The notes beneath the pieces were generated by a model, which was not told the DNA's origin, ran no database searches, and was given only the letters and a program-made list of their open reading frames with translations. Positions 1 through 10,359 of a DNA stretch of 58,372 nucleotides are shown one piece after another. This DNA comes from Hymenopellis radicata (taxonomy: Eukaryota > Basidiomycota > Agaricomycetes > Agaricales > Physalacriaceae), in NCBI GenBank assembly GCA_015501595.1, contig JADNRX010000340.1, forward strand, positions 1 to 58,372. The letters run 5' to 3'. The number at the start of each line of letters is the position of its first letter. Within the stretch, counting starts at the first letter, position 1. Made by a program: the position numbers and the translations under genes.

Positions 1-560
1 AACACCCTGGACTCTGCTCCGAAGCATCACACTCTCCGGGTCTCACATGGTTGATCAACATATCTGGCTACAGCTCTAAGAAATCAGCCGAGTCTGCAAT
101 TCTCTGTGGTGTACCAAATGGGATATGATGCGGGCTCAGCAGACTCTAAATGAGCTCAGAAATAGTCTGGAATGTGCCCCGAAGCATCACGCTCTCCGGG
201 TCTCACATGGTTGATCAACGTATCTGGCTACAGCTCTAAGAAATCAGCCGAGTCTGCAGGTCTCTGCTGTGTAGTAAACGGGATATGATGTGTGCTGAGC
301 AGACTCCAAATGAGCTCAGGAATAGCCTGGAATGTTCTCCGAAGCATCACACTCTCCGGGCTGCCTACAGCTCTAGGAAATAAGCTGAGTCTGCAGGTCT
401 CTGGTGTGTACCAAACGGGATATCATGCGTGCTCAGCAGACTTTAAATCACCTCACAAACACTCTGGAATCTGCTCCGAAATATCACACTCTCCAGGTCT
501 CATATGGTTTATCACAGCATCTAGCTACAGCTCTAAGACATCAGCCTGGTCTGCTGTTCT
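1..560. repeat. 160-bp minisatellite array, left copy
   Basis: About three and a half tandem units. The landmark CCGAAGCATCAC recurs at roughly 19, 179, 339 and (as a variant) 476, giving a period of 160 bp; the third unit has lost about 23 bp. Each unit carries CTCTCCGGGTCTCACATGG, GGCTACAGCTCTAAG and GGGATATGATG. The array runs off the left edge. The same unit reappears in reverse complement at 25075-25431. Short ORFs across it are chance reading frames. Confidence 0.9.
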
Positions 561-848
561 TGTCAAGAATGATGACTACATGAACACAAGACTGCTTGGG
601 CCGCGACTAGGGGAGCAGGAGGAAAGAGATGCAATAAGAATGATAGATGATAAAGCGTAGGGGACACTGTGCTAGCTCGACGTAGTACAGAGGGGACTCT
701 GTAGTACGGAGACGAAAGCACCTATAGAAATAGGTAGGATATCCTATCTCCAATTATTTAGTAGGATAGGATAGGATAGAATAAGGTATATATTGATAAA
801 TAAATATAATCTATATTTAAATATGCTTAAATAAAAGTGACATAAGTA

Positions 849-919
849 GGGATTGAACCATTGACCACCAGCATCAGAGTGTCATATGACTTATCACAAG
901 CATTATTACCATTAAGCTA
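849..919 (-). promoter_or_regulatory. tRNA-like Pol III internal promoter (left arm)
   Basis: Read on the minus strand, TAGCTTAATGG fits the A-box consensus TRGYNNARNNG and GGTTCAATCCC fits the B-box consensus GGTTCRANNCC, about 49 nt apart as in tRNA genes. No complete acceptor stem can be folded, so this is tRNA-derived rather than a functional tRNA. Confidence 0.6.
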
Positions 920-1080
920 AGAGGCTTTAATATATAATAACACTAATTGTCTTATACTAGGTTAAATTTAAGATAAGTTAAGATAGGTTAGGATGATTAG
1001 GAGGTTAGGGGGTAGGAGATTAGGGTAGGTTAGCAGTGGGTAAAGACATTAAATAATAACTTAAAGAAAGGATTTGTCTT

Positions 1081-1107
1081 GTTAGGGCAAGCTATGCTTG
1101 CCCTAAC
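1081..1107. other. perfect 12-bp hairpin at element centre
   Basis: GTTAGGGCAAGC, a 3-nt loop, then its exact complement. It sits about 20 bp from the midpoint of the 742-1402 element, as expected where the two inverted arms meet. Confidence 0.75.
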
Positions 1108-1192
1108 TTGTTATTATAATTTATTATTATGAAGATAATATAAGAAAAGACTCTATATCCTTATATTAATATAGTCTTATTTAAACACCTTA

Positions 1193-1266
1193 TAGTCTAA
1201 GAGTTATAATGCTTGAAATAAGTCATGTGACTCTATTATTCATGTGGTCACAGGTTCAATTCCTGT
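1193..1266 (+). promoter_or_regulatory. tRNA-like Pol III internal promoter (right arm)
   Basis: TAGTCTAAGAG (1193-1203) matches the A box and GGTTCAATTCC (1253-1263) matches the B box. ACAGG/CCTGT forms a 5-bp T stem around a 7-nt loop. The interval GCTTGAAATAAGTCATGTGA resembles GCTTGTGATAAGTCATATGA of the opposite arm, so the two arms are homologous. No matching 5' acceptor strand is present, arguing against a real tRNA. Confidence 0.6.
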
Positions 1267-1402
1267 TATTACCCTTTGATTAATAGGTAATTTAAAATAG
1301 GATAGAATAGGATTATTTGATTTTGATATATAAATTAAAATAATAACTATTTAATATAGTAATCCTATCCTATCCTATCCTACTAAATAATTAGAGATAG
1401 GA

Positions 1403-4400
1403 GGTTGCTGACAAAAGAGAACAGAGTGAGGAACTATCTCCAAAGGTGGTGTATATATAATCATGTCCAATCATCTATCTAACATCAGGAAAGGCCTATA
1501 TGCATTTAAGCATCCTAAGTCTGATGTTATCAAGATATCAAACTTAAGTCTGCAAAAGTGACTTGAAGCTCTAAAAGCAACTTAAGCTTAGCATCTTGTA
1601 GCTATAATACTTAAGTTAACTCAAGACATCCTAAATTCCTTTAAGACGGCAGCTTCTATTACATTCATCACAAGTCATCCCAAATCTCTTCAGGACTACA
1701 GCCTCCATTACATTAACTACAAGACATCTTAATCTTATATGTGCCGATATACCTGTCTTATGTTGCTACAAGTTGCTGTGAAACTCAACAAAGCTCAAAC
1801 AAGGAGGAAAATGCACATAATATATATAATTTAACTACATAGTATATATACTATATGTAGAGCATGTATCAAAAGGGGAATCTACATCCGTCACCAGACT
1901 GATTCCTGTGTCGTTGAGCTGTATCCAGTTGCTGATGATAATGTTGCCCTTGTGCTTGCTGGCCACATACTAGTGTGCCAATGGTCAGAAAGATGCGACA
2001 TCAAGGCGGCGAAACACGTACCAGAGCCTCCGGGTGACGGTAGATGTGTGAGTACTGCAGACGGGCATCCCCAATGGTTGCACCAGCAGTCGTCGTCGGG
2101 GCTTACACGAGTTCGTCCCAGAGTCCGCTCATCTGCAGTGTGCAGTCCAGAGGGAAGCGAGAGGCGCACAGTCGATGCAAGAGGTGTGGAGATAATCGCG
2201 AGCAGTCAGGAAACGACTTGGTGAGAGGGAGAGTTCGTCAGGCTCTCTGGCATGTCCCGCGAAGCTGTGGCGCCGTCGTATGGAATGAAAGTGGCGGTAA
2301 TGAAGGAGCCGCGGGGTTATGTCCGTGCTGCGATGAATGGGATGGGTGCCTCGCCAATCCATTGATGTGATCTGGATCTGGTGAGGGTATCTGCGCGAGG
2401 GTGTGCGACTCGTCTGGATGATGGAACACAGTCACCGAAAATTCGAAGCACGCTTCGCTGTGGCCAAATGTGGGTAATGGGTGACGGAGAGGCTTGTAGT
2501 CATTGATACGTTGTATTTGGGCGGGCAGTCCAGCGCAGCTCCTTGGGTGAGACGTTGATGCGAGAAAAATGGCGGATATCGAGGACTAATTGAACACGAA
2601 ACTACTATAACCGTGTTCGAGGCTCAGCAAATGGGCGAAAAACATTGGCACAAAACATACCTTCGAAGCAACTCGTTCTTCCTTCTTCCCGGGCCAGCTT
2701 GCCTAGCATACCATAGCAACGCCGTCAAAATCCCAAATCATAGCGGCATCTCCAACGACCTGCGGGATTTCATCCGTGCCTTCGAAGATTCGAAAAAAAA
2801 TCCATGCTTGGCTTGGACTGTGCAAGAACGGCTCTCTTCATTGGTCGAGGTGCCGTGCACGATTGCCCGGTGCATCGTTGTTGGAGTGCAGAGCGAGGCG
2901 GAAGTAAGAGGACTCGAATGGGAGTGATGCGTGCCGCCCACGTTGGTGGGGCTTACGCGTCGCCGTTGATGCCACATCACTATCGCTGTCGCCGTCGTTG
3001 CCATGGGCAATACTAGTGGACATGAATGAATGAAAAAATTACAAGAAAAAATATGTACGATATCTGTTTCTAAAAGTACTGGTAGGGGTGTCGACGGACG
3101 AGCATGTAGGAGGCGGAGAAACGTTCCGAGGCACAAGCTTGTCGACGCTGTCCCCGGGGTTGTGGTTGTGGACTTGTAACGGTCGCAGTGGCGGTGACAG
3201 CCGTTTCGTAGCATCCTAGTCGCCATTATTGCTGCTGTAATAAAATATAGCAAAAGGGCACGCACATTGACGACGCCGCGTATCAGCAGACAGCGCAGCG
3301 TAAAATGGAGCATAAACGTCGTTGAATAGTGGCGGGGTTGACTAGCGAAAGAACGGCTTGATGGTGGTGGGAGGGAACCAGCTTCGATCAATTGTTTAGA
3401 TCGGACATACACAACGAGCTCGTCGACGCTTGGGACAGCGACAACGGGCTTATTCCAGGTGGGTTCCCGCAAAAGAATGAGTCGAGTAAACCAGAGTGTA
3501 AACAATAAACAGAAACATACTGAAAGCACCGGCGCCAGCAGACGACGACGCCGCTTCCACCTGCTTGCGTCCTTGCAGAGCCTGCTGCTGTCTATGGATA
3601 GGGTGCTGGTAAAGAGCTGGTGGTATATGTTGTCCGTAGGCTAAGCACACAGAAGGCGCAATGATGATTGAATTTTCCGGATATTGGATCTAGAACAAAT
3701 GGTCAAAGACCTCGGCGGCGTCGTTCAACACTGTCGAGGCCGTGTAAGTCAACATTGAAAAGAAGCACATACTTAGGTTGTTGCCCCAGTGCTGCTCATT
3801 TGATGTAGCTCTCTGTCCTTCTGCCGGGAGAAAAGTGCGATATCCTCCTGCTCTTGCCCTCGCAGGGATCTCATGAGTCGCGGTGACAGTCTCAACGACA
3901 GCATATTTGATGATCTGCTACCCGTTGTCTGGGGATTATGCAGCGATTCGTCCTGGAGGGGCGCAGCGGCTTGGTGAGAGGTTGAAGGGAGATGACGCAA
4001 AGTCAGTCTCCATAGAAGACGATGGAAAATCGGTCTCCCCGACACAACACAACGACTCAAAGTCGGTTGCAGATCTCGCGGTATGCTGCCGTATCGTTGC
4101 TACTGATAACCGGGGCCGTCCTGAGCATGGTGCTCATCGATGGTGGAGGTAAGAAGGAAAGTGATCGAATTCGATCAGTCAAATCCAAACACTGTTCGGA
4201 TTCATGGTTTACGTCGCCGCCACTAATTCTGGCTGACCTCAACAATAATCCTTCTCTGAGAAGACAGAGATAATGATATTGGATATATCCCAAGAAAATT
4301 TTGAGGAGCCGGTGCTTTGCAACGAGCTAAAATGCTCGTTGTATACGGATGCGAATGGGATACTTGCTATGTAAGCAAGTATCCGCCCATTCCTTCCAGG

Positions 4401-5446
4401 GCTGCTTCCAAAAATGGCCTAGATTTACACTAGCAATGTAGGGCGAGATATCCCGATGGTTGTTTGGGTATTCCGGGCTCGTCGTTCTGAGCGACATTGA
4501 GGATGCTCCGAGCTCGATTCAGCAAATGTCGAATCGTGATCAGAGCCCTTTGCTCATCGTCGCTCGTCTCTTACCACCATGTCATGTCCACGACGACGCC
4601 GCATCCAGCCTCAGACTTCTGTCTGTGCCACTCTTATTATTCTACCCGCTGGATCCCGGGACACGTCTCCACGGCTTCCAACAGCCATAGATGATGTTCG
4701 ACTTCATTATTCGCGGCAGTAAGACCTCTAACAACGAGCCTGCCGCGCCGCGCAACATGGAAGGCTAATGCCATCCTGCCATCGCAGGCTTCAAGCACGT
4801 TGAGTGTCTTCACGTCTTCCAGCAGCTGCAGATGACCCATCTTGCGTAGTACCGGGCACCTCAACACGCCAGCACTGTTTCATCAGGAGGACTCATCGTG
4901 CTACAGCAAACCCTCGCTCTGTGGCATGCAGGCTTCAAGCATGGTCTTGAGTTGCATTGCGGGGCCGCATTGTCTGCTGGAACACGGTGCGGTTTGGTAC
5001 GTTCTTCTGATTTATTTTATTTCTATTCTTTATTTTTGACGGCGTACATCAACACCGCCTATAACCCAGTGGTGTCGCTGTATCATTATTCCCTCTCCCA
5101 AGTTCCCATTCCTGCACTGATTCCCCTTCCCCAAGTCCATTTGCCGCCAGCACGTGAGGCCATGTATGCCTCACGTGCCGGTTGGTTTAAATTCTGATTG
5201 GGATGATCGGACGACTTATTCTCTTACCACCACCACCTCCCGACTGCTGCTACGCGCACAGTCGCCCACTCGGCGTTGCTTTGTGCACGTCAACCAGTGG
5301 TCCTCCTTTGTGTACATCACCTTCGACAGATTTTGGGTAGTGTCGAGGTCGGGATTTCACCGTCATGTCGTTAGGTGCGTAGCTTGGTTTTTCTTGGTTG
5401 TACTCTCTAAAAATTTCTCCCCATTCGTGTCTTATCCAGACACCGC
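1403..5446. other. gene-poor stretch, decayed repeats
   Basis: I find no recognisable gene here. 1403-1860 is AT-rich. From about 1860 the base composition rises and many short overlapping ORFs appear on both strands with no family signature; the longest, about 263 codons on the minus strand at 2738-3529, is rich in Ser, Thr, Arg and His and looks like a shadow. Motifs shared with the hAT-type elements further right (GGGGCTTAC at about 2097 and 2945, GACTCAAAGTCGG at about 4053) suggest old, unbounded MITE copies. Minor unrecognised exons cannot be excluded, for example a plus-strand frame at 2613-2927. Confidence 0.4.
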
Positions 5447-6099
5447 TTGAGCACGACGATGGCCTCACCAAGCACGACGACCCCACTGAGGATGATGGAC
5501 GACTCAACCGAGGATGATGGACCTCAGACGACTCGACTGAGGATGACAACCAACGAGGACGAGTACCTACGAGGACGAGTGACGACACCGAGGACCCGGA
5601 CGAGGACCATTGTTGTGGACGAGGCTACTGACGACATGGATGAGGATACGGTCACCATGGCTGACTCAACGAGGACGAGGAGGAGGATACCAACCACGAG
5701 GGTAACCCGACGTGGACGAGGCTACGGCGGCCGCGATAAGCCCAACATGGACGAGGATACCACCTACGAGGATAACCCTGATGTGGATGAGGCTACCGCG
5801 GATAAGCCCAACGTGGACGAGGATACCAACTCCGAGGATAACCCCAATGTGGACGAGGATACCGCGGATAACCCCAATGTGGACGAGGATACCAACTATG
5901 TGGATAACCTCGACATGGACGAGGCTACCGCGGATCAGCCCAACGTGGATGAGGATACCCTACGAGGACAACCCCAACGGGGACGAGGCTACCGATGCTG
6001 CAGATAACCTCGATGTGGGATACTAACGACATAGATATGGATACCAACGATGTGGACAAGGACACTGCTGATGGGAATCCTGGTGATGTGGATAATTAA
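5447..6099 (+). pseudogene. Asp-rich tandem-repeat ORF, frame-broken
   Basis: A purine-biased minisatellite with a core close to AACCCCAATGTGGACGAGG, iterated at about 5700-5990. In frame it reads as repeats of NPNVDEDT, DNPNVDEDTADNPNVDEDT and related units. The first open frame starts at 5447 and runs 186 codons, then slips. The Asp-rich reading continues in another frame (DEATDAADNLDVG) and on to a stop near 6098. It may be an old acidic low-complexity protein or a minisatellite that happens to lack stops. No domain, signal peptide or membrane segment is visible. Confidence 0.4.
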
Positions 6100-6469
6100 T
6101 GAGCTACTTACAGCCTATATTTCGGTGTACAGTAGCCTATATTCCGGTGTACGGTAGCTAGCAATATTGTATGCATCTATATAGATAATTTATTGTTGCT
6201 TTTTACAACTTTCTTATCTCGCTTAAGCTAGAGTATAATAACTATATGTGTGATGAATATAAGGAAAGGTTAATGTGAAGATTCAACTTGCGAAGCTTTC
6301 TTAGGACTTGCATAGTGCTTTTGGAATGCTTTTAGTTAGCTTTTAAGATGCAAGTAGATAGCATTCAAAGCAGAGTGAAGTCATTTTTGGAGAAGGTTAT
6401 CAGAGACTTATACTTTTCGCTAACTTCTAAGAGCTTTGAGAGTGCCTTTTAAGTAACTGGAAGACATAC

Positions 6470-6717
6470 TACTGTAGCGTTTCGACTGTAACTTCACAGC
6501 CTGTGACCCGTTATGGTCTGAAGTTATAGCGAACAGCTTCACAGACCCTTAAATTGCCTTATTTGGACAGTTCCGCCTATGGCGGGACCTGAAATTTCCT
6601 TATTTGGAGGCTCGTGCCTGGCCAAAGTGGTCCGTGACCCGTTATGGTGTATATATAGCTTCACTTCAAAGACCTCCGTAACCCGTTATGTGAATTTGCG
6701 GTCGAAACGCTACAGTA
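6470..6717. mobile_element. TACTGTA-family MITE, copy 1 (248 bp)
   Basis: Begins TACTGTAGCGTTTCGAC and ends with the exact reverse complement GTCGAAACGCTACAGTA. It is non-coding. Inside are three copies of a motif close to GTGACCCGTTATG and a palindromic core GCCTATGGCGGGACCTGAAA. Ends with TA suggest a TA target as in Tc1/mariner-type elements. Confidence 0.85.
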
Positions 6718-6920
6718 AAGTCATCTTTGGAGAAGGTTCTCGGAGACACGTGCTTTATGCAAACTTCAGAGAGCTTTTTGATGGCTTTGGAAGTGACTTG
6801 AGGTGTCTTTGAGTAACTTAAAGTACGTGTCTCTGATAACCTTCTCCGAAAGTAACTTGGTAGCCTTCTGGCTTTTGCAGCCTTTAAGCACTTTAAGTTA
6901 TCCTAAGTCGTCTAAACGCA

Positions 6921-7319
6921 TACTGTACTATTTCGACCTTACTGTAGCGTTTCAACCGTATATTCTCATATCGGGTCACGGAGCCCCATGAACCGAACCT
7001 ATACATATTGCATATCACATCACGGAGCCTCCTGGCCAGGCACAGGCATCCAAAAGCGGAAATTTCAGGTCCCGCCACAGGCGGGCCTGTCCAAATAAGG
7101 GAATTTAAGGGTCTGCGAACCTGTTCGCTGTAAGTTCACAGCATATCGGGTCACAAGCTGCGAACCTATGGTCGAAACGCTACAGTATCTTCGCAGATTT
7201 TTTCAAAAAAAAAATTTTGGAACCCCGATAAGGATTTCCAGATAATCAGCGGGGTCTGATAAGATTAAATGACCCCTCCGTGACGCGTTATGCGAAGATC
7301 AGGTCGAAATAGTACAGTA
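6921..7319. mobile_element. TACTGTA-family MITE, outer element of a nest
   Basis: Ends TACTGTACTATTTCGACC and GGTCGAAATAGTACAGTA are perfect inverted repeats of the second terminal subtype. Its left arm is split after GACCT by the 248-bp element at 6940-7187. The remaining outer sequence (GACCTTATCTTCGCA) matches the start of the copy at 23703. Confidence 0.85.
6940..7187. mobile_element. TACTGTA-family MITE, inner nested copy (248 bp)
   Basis: TACTGTAGCGTTTCAACCG ... GGTCGAAACGCTACAGTA. It has the same length and interior as copy 1 (6470-6717) in inverted orientation. It is inserted at a TA inside the 6921-7319 element, so it is the younger of the two. Confidence 0.85.
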
Positions 7320-7588
7320 TAGGCCTTTCCAGATGAAGTCGTCCAGGCGGTCCGATGCAACCATCCGGGTGTTCAGGTGATGGAGTTTGCATATGAACTT
7401 CAGATATTCACTGAGGTTGAACCGAGTTCGAGGTTATCACATGCGTGGGAATGTGGCTATGCTCTGCACACAACTTTTGGCAACTATGCCAAAGTTGCGT
7501 GTATTGCCCTCTGGCAGATAGGGGCATGGGAAAGAGAAAGGAAAAGGAAAAGGAAAGGGGCCTAAGTCACAAAGAAGGCGATTCGTGA
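7320..7588 (-). repeat. partial gypsy LTR
   Basis: Downstream (on the minus strand) of the gypsy integrase/chromodomain reading frame, the sequence starts TGTCACGAATCGCC and continues with a pyrimidine-rich tract. It is cut at 7319 by a MITE. A leading TG directly after the pol frame fits the start of a 3' LTR; no partner LTR is in the window, so its full length is unknown. Confidence 0.45.
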
Positions 7589-8547
7589 CAATACCCTCTT
7601 TGGGCTGTGCTTGCACCTGGAGCACAGGAGTAGCACACCAAATATCCCCCATGGTGATACCAAAGAGAGCACGTGTACGAGGAGTGAGGCTTCGGTAGGC
7701 GGTTGGGTTGTTTCGGTGGAACTCGTAAATCTGCTCTTTAGCGTGCACATTGAAGTTGGAGGCCGGCTCCCAGGTGTTCTCGGAGTCAGGATAACCGAGC
7801 CATTTGACTTTCATAACCTCCGCTGCGCTGTTCAAGCTCGCCTCTACCTCTTCTCGTAACTCCTTCAATGTCTCTAGGCGGGACTCAAGTGTCGGGAGAT
7901 GTGAGTTGGTGCGCAGCGGCGGGAATAGTCTTGGAAGGAACCTATGCAGGAGTTCGAATGAAGATTTCCCTGTAGCGGAGTGAACGCGAATGTTATGGGA
8001 AAATTCGGCAAAAGGAAGCTGCTTAACCCAATCATCCTGGCGATAATTGCAGAATATGCACAGGTATTGTTCCAGCTCTTGGTTGTACCGCTCGGTTTCC
8101 CCATCTGTCTCTGGATGATAGGCGGTACTGAGGGCTGAGATGATACCAAGGCGTTTATGGATTCCTTGCATGACCTGGCTGGCGAACTGAGGACCTCAGT
8201 CGGTGATCATCTTATCCCAGAGTCCGTATCGTCGGTAGGTGTGATTGAGAAGAAGGTCGATAGTGCCGTCGGCGTCAATGGTATCTTGGCATGGAGTGAC
8301 GAAAACACCCTTGGTAGATCGATCAACAACACAGTGGATAGCATTGTAGCCATCGCATTCAGGGAGTCCGACAATGAAGTCACTGGTAATCGTACCAAAG
8401 GGATGAGTGGGGATTCCGTTGGGGATGAGGGGAATGTGAGGTGGATGATTATTGACCTTGGTGACCTGACAAGTGGGACAGCCTCGCAGGTAGTTGCGAA
8501 TAAAGACAGACATGCCTGGCTACCATTTTGGAAGTCGATGCGGCAGT
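7589..8547 (-). pseudogene. Ty3/gypsy integrase core and chromodomain, degenerate
   Basis: The minus-strand frame from 8513 reads CPTCQVTKVNNHPP (second half of the HHCC zinc finger), then the retroviral-type integrase core with DFIVGLPECDG (first Asp), MITD (second Asp) and the PETDGETERYNQ block (catalytic Glu). A TGA replaces the Arg of the usual D-R-G-P-Q-F motif near 8193. Past FPPLRTNSHLP the frame jumps straight to VKWLGYPDSENTWEP, the heart of a chromodomain. The linker that normally separates the two (over 100 residues in related elements) is deleted. The element is a chromovirus-type gypsy and is inactive. Confidence 0.9.
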
Positions 8548-9060
8548 GATTGAGAGGCCGTGCAGTGATGGTAGCAGCAACGATAAGAGCTAAATAGACG
8601 ACGTGAGTCCCAGTTGGTGTGAAGCAAATGACTATAATTGGTATACCTAAATAGACGACGTGAGTCTATGAACGAGTAAGATACTGTACCGTTTCGACCG
8701 TAAGTTCGCGGGGCGTTACGCGTTATGCCGCGAACTTACAGGAAACACGTTCGTAACTAGGCACACCACTGGGAATTACCATATTTGGATGCTCCCGCCG
8801 TAGGCGGGAGCGAAAATTTCCTTTTTAGGCCTTACAGACCCTTAAAATAAGGTCCGTGATGCGTTATGCTTTAGCGTAAGTTAGGTTCTCGACCCCGTGT
8901 TACGCGTTATGCGAACATGGGGTCGAAATGGTACAGTAGTCAGTAAGAGAGTGCATATAAAAGATAGTATAATACGTACCCAGTCGGTGTGAAGCAAATG
9001 ATTGGGGCATTCGATGTGAGAGTGTCCGAATATAAGGTAAAATGGAGTAACAGTGAGGGG
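8548..9060. other. insertion in gypsy pol with internal direct repeats
   Basis: The pol reading frame is lost here. CTAAATAGACGACGTGAGTC occurs twice (about 8591 and 8648), and a block like GGTGTGAAGCAAATGA occurs at about 8616 and 8985, on either side of the MITE at 8682-8938. This looks like an inserted repeat that was later hit by the MITE. Confidence 0.4.
8682..8938. mobile_element. TACTGTA-family MITE (257 bp)
   Basis: TACTGTACCGTTTCGACC ... GGTCGAAATGGTACAGTA. The left arm holds a 12-bp perfect stem (GTAAGTTCGCGG and its complement). Repeated motif close to TTACGCGTTATG and the core GCCGTAGGCGGGAGCGAAAA. Confidence 0.85.
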
Positions 9061-9235
9061 GGTATCTACGGAGATACAGAGGAAACACGATCGTGCAGCA
9101 CGCGAATGGATTGATCTCCAACATACCAGAACTCGCAGCTCACGAGTTCATAGGTCTTGTAGCATCCTGGATGTTCGGCGACTATTGAGTCATGGTACAT
9201 CTTGACGACATCCCGGTGAAGAGCGGCATCCTTAG
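9060..9235 (-). pseudogene. Gypsy integrase N-terminal zinc-finger fragment
   Basis: Minus-strand peptide DVVKMYHDSIVAEHPG followed by YKTYELVS is the His-His half of the integrase HHCC finger. It lies between the integrase core (left) and the RNase H fragment (right), in the correct pol order for one interrupted element. Confidence 0.75.
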
Positions 9236-10359
9236 TAGAGACCTCAACGAGTCACCGAGTCACCGAGTCATCTGGTGACTCAACTCGCTTCGGGCACGTC
9301 GGCGTTCGCACTCACGTGACTTGCGAGTCACATACTCGTGAGTCAGGGTACAAGTCTGAGTATTGCTTTTCGGATGGTGAGTCATCACACAATGACTTGC
9401 ACATCTTTAGATATGTATTTAAACTAAATTTACAATTTTTTTGCAGAGCAAACCATTCGCAACGTCTCGAGAACGAGACATGCGCGAATATCTCACCCGA
9501 TCCAGCGACTCGGGCCGAGTCCCGAAGCGACACGTAAGCGTCTGATCGGGTGATATCTCTGTACCTCTTACCATCACCACGACCACCTGGGGAGTGACGA
9601 TTGTCGCTCCCGCTGCGCTGACGATTGTCAGCCAGCTGTAGGGTGTGTTTTTGGCCTCGGCTTTGTGCCGGGCCCACTGCTGCTGGCTCTGCGCCAGTAG
9701 CAGAGCTGGAACACGACCCGTTGCTCGACTTCAAGTCGGCAATGATACTATCAGCGCTCGACTTCAAGTCAGCGTCGACACGACCGGCACTCGACTTTGA
9801 GTCGGCGTCGATGGAGACGACTTAAAGTCGTCTTCAGGACGCGTAAGCCCCGCAAACGGGCACACCATTCAGTCACTGGATCACGACGCCGACAATGGAT
9901 GAGGATGACGACGACGACGACGACACGATGATGATGATGATGCGATGAGGAGGGGGATGTGATGCGATACGGCGGATGATGCGAGATGGATGCGACGACG
10001 AGTCGTTCGGAGTCGACCACCACCACCACCATCCTCCACCACCACCTTCCTCCACTACCACTATCCTTCCACCACCACCACCACCACCGTCCTTCCACCA
10101 TCACCCCAGCTGACTGTCCCCGTGCCATTGCCCGGGGATGCTCGCTGTGCATGAATACTTGGGGGTGTATGGACTCGCGAGTACTTGTGAGTATCCGAGA
10201 TGACTCGGACTCATGGTGAGTACTCGCGAGTGGACTCGCGATGACTCATGAGTCATCGCGAGTCGAGTCCGACGCGAGTCTGAACTGGACTTCTTTTTGT
10301 GTGAGTACTCACGTCACGAGTCGCGAGTCTGACTCGCATCGGACTCGTTGAGGTCTCTA
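9236..10359. mobile_element. hAT-type non-autonomous element, 1124 bp
   Basis: Starts TAGAGACCTCAACGAGTC and ends with its inverse GACTCGTTGAGGTCTCTA. It has no transposase. An imperfect 8-bp target duplication is seen (ATCCTTAG on the left; TTCCTTAG, offset by 2 nt, on the right), and removing the element reconnects the gypsy pol frame. The subterminal zones are packed with ACTCGCGAGT-type palindromes. The interior carries GACTTRAAGTCG repeats, GCGTAAGCCC and a (GAC)n/(GATG)n/(CCA)n microsatellite block at 9895-10100. It shares terminal repeats and interior with 35013-36010. Confidence 0.85.

Larger units (their letters stand above)
742..1402. mobile_element. 661-bp TIR element with inverted tRNA-like promoters
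   Basis: The left end starts TCCTATCTCCAATTATTTAG and the right end is its near-perfect reverse complement (one mismatch in about 35 bp), continuing as GGATA repeats inward on both sides. There is no coding capacity. Each arm contains a tRNA-like Pol III A and B box pair pointing toward its own outer end (minus strand at 849-919, plus strand at 1193-1263), and a perfect 12-bp hairpin lies near the centre. It is best described as a non-autonomous foldback/MITE-like element whose arms derive from a tRNA-related sequence. No clear target-site duplication is visible. Confidence 0.75.

Noticed and set aside
960..1040. TTAGGG-like words suggesting telomeric repeat
   Set aside because: GGTTAGGATGATTAGGAGGTTAGG is irregular, short and inside the TIR element; not a telomere array.
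2738..3529. 263-codon minus-strand ORF
   Set aside because: Low-complexity Ser/Thr/Arg/His/Cys composition, no family signature, overlapped by several other frames; most likely chance.
9873..10152. Trp- and His-run ORFs
   Set aside because: Translations of CCA/GGT microsatellite inside a hAT-type MITE.
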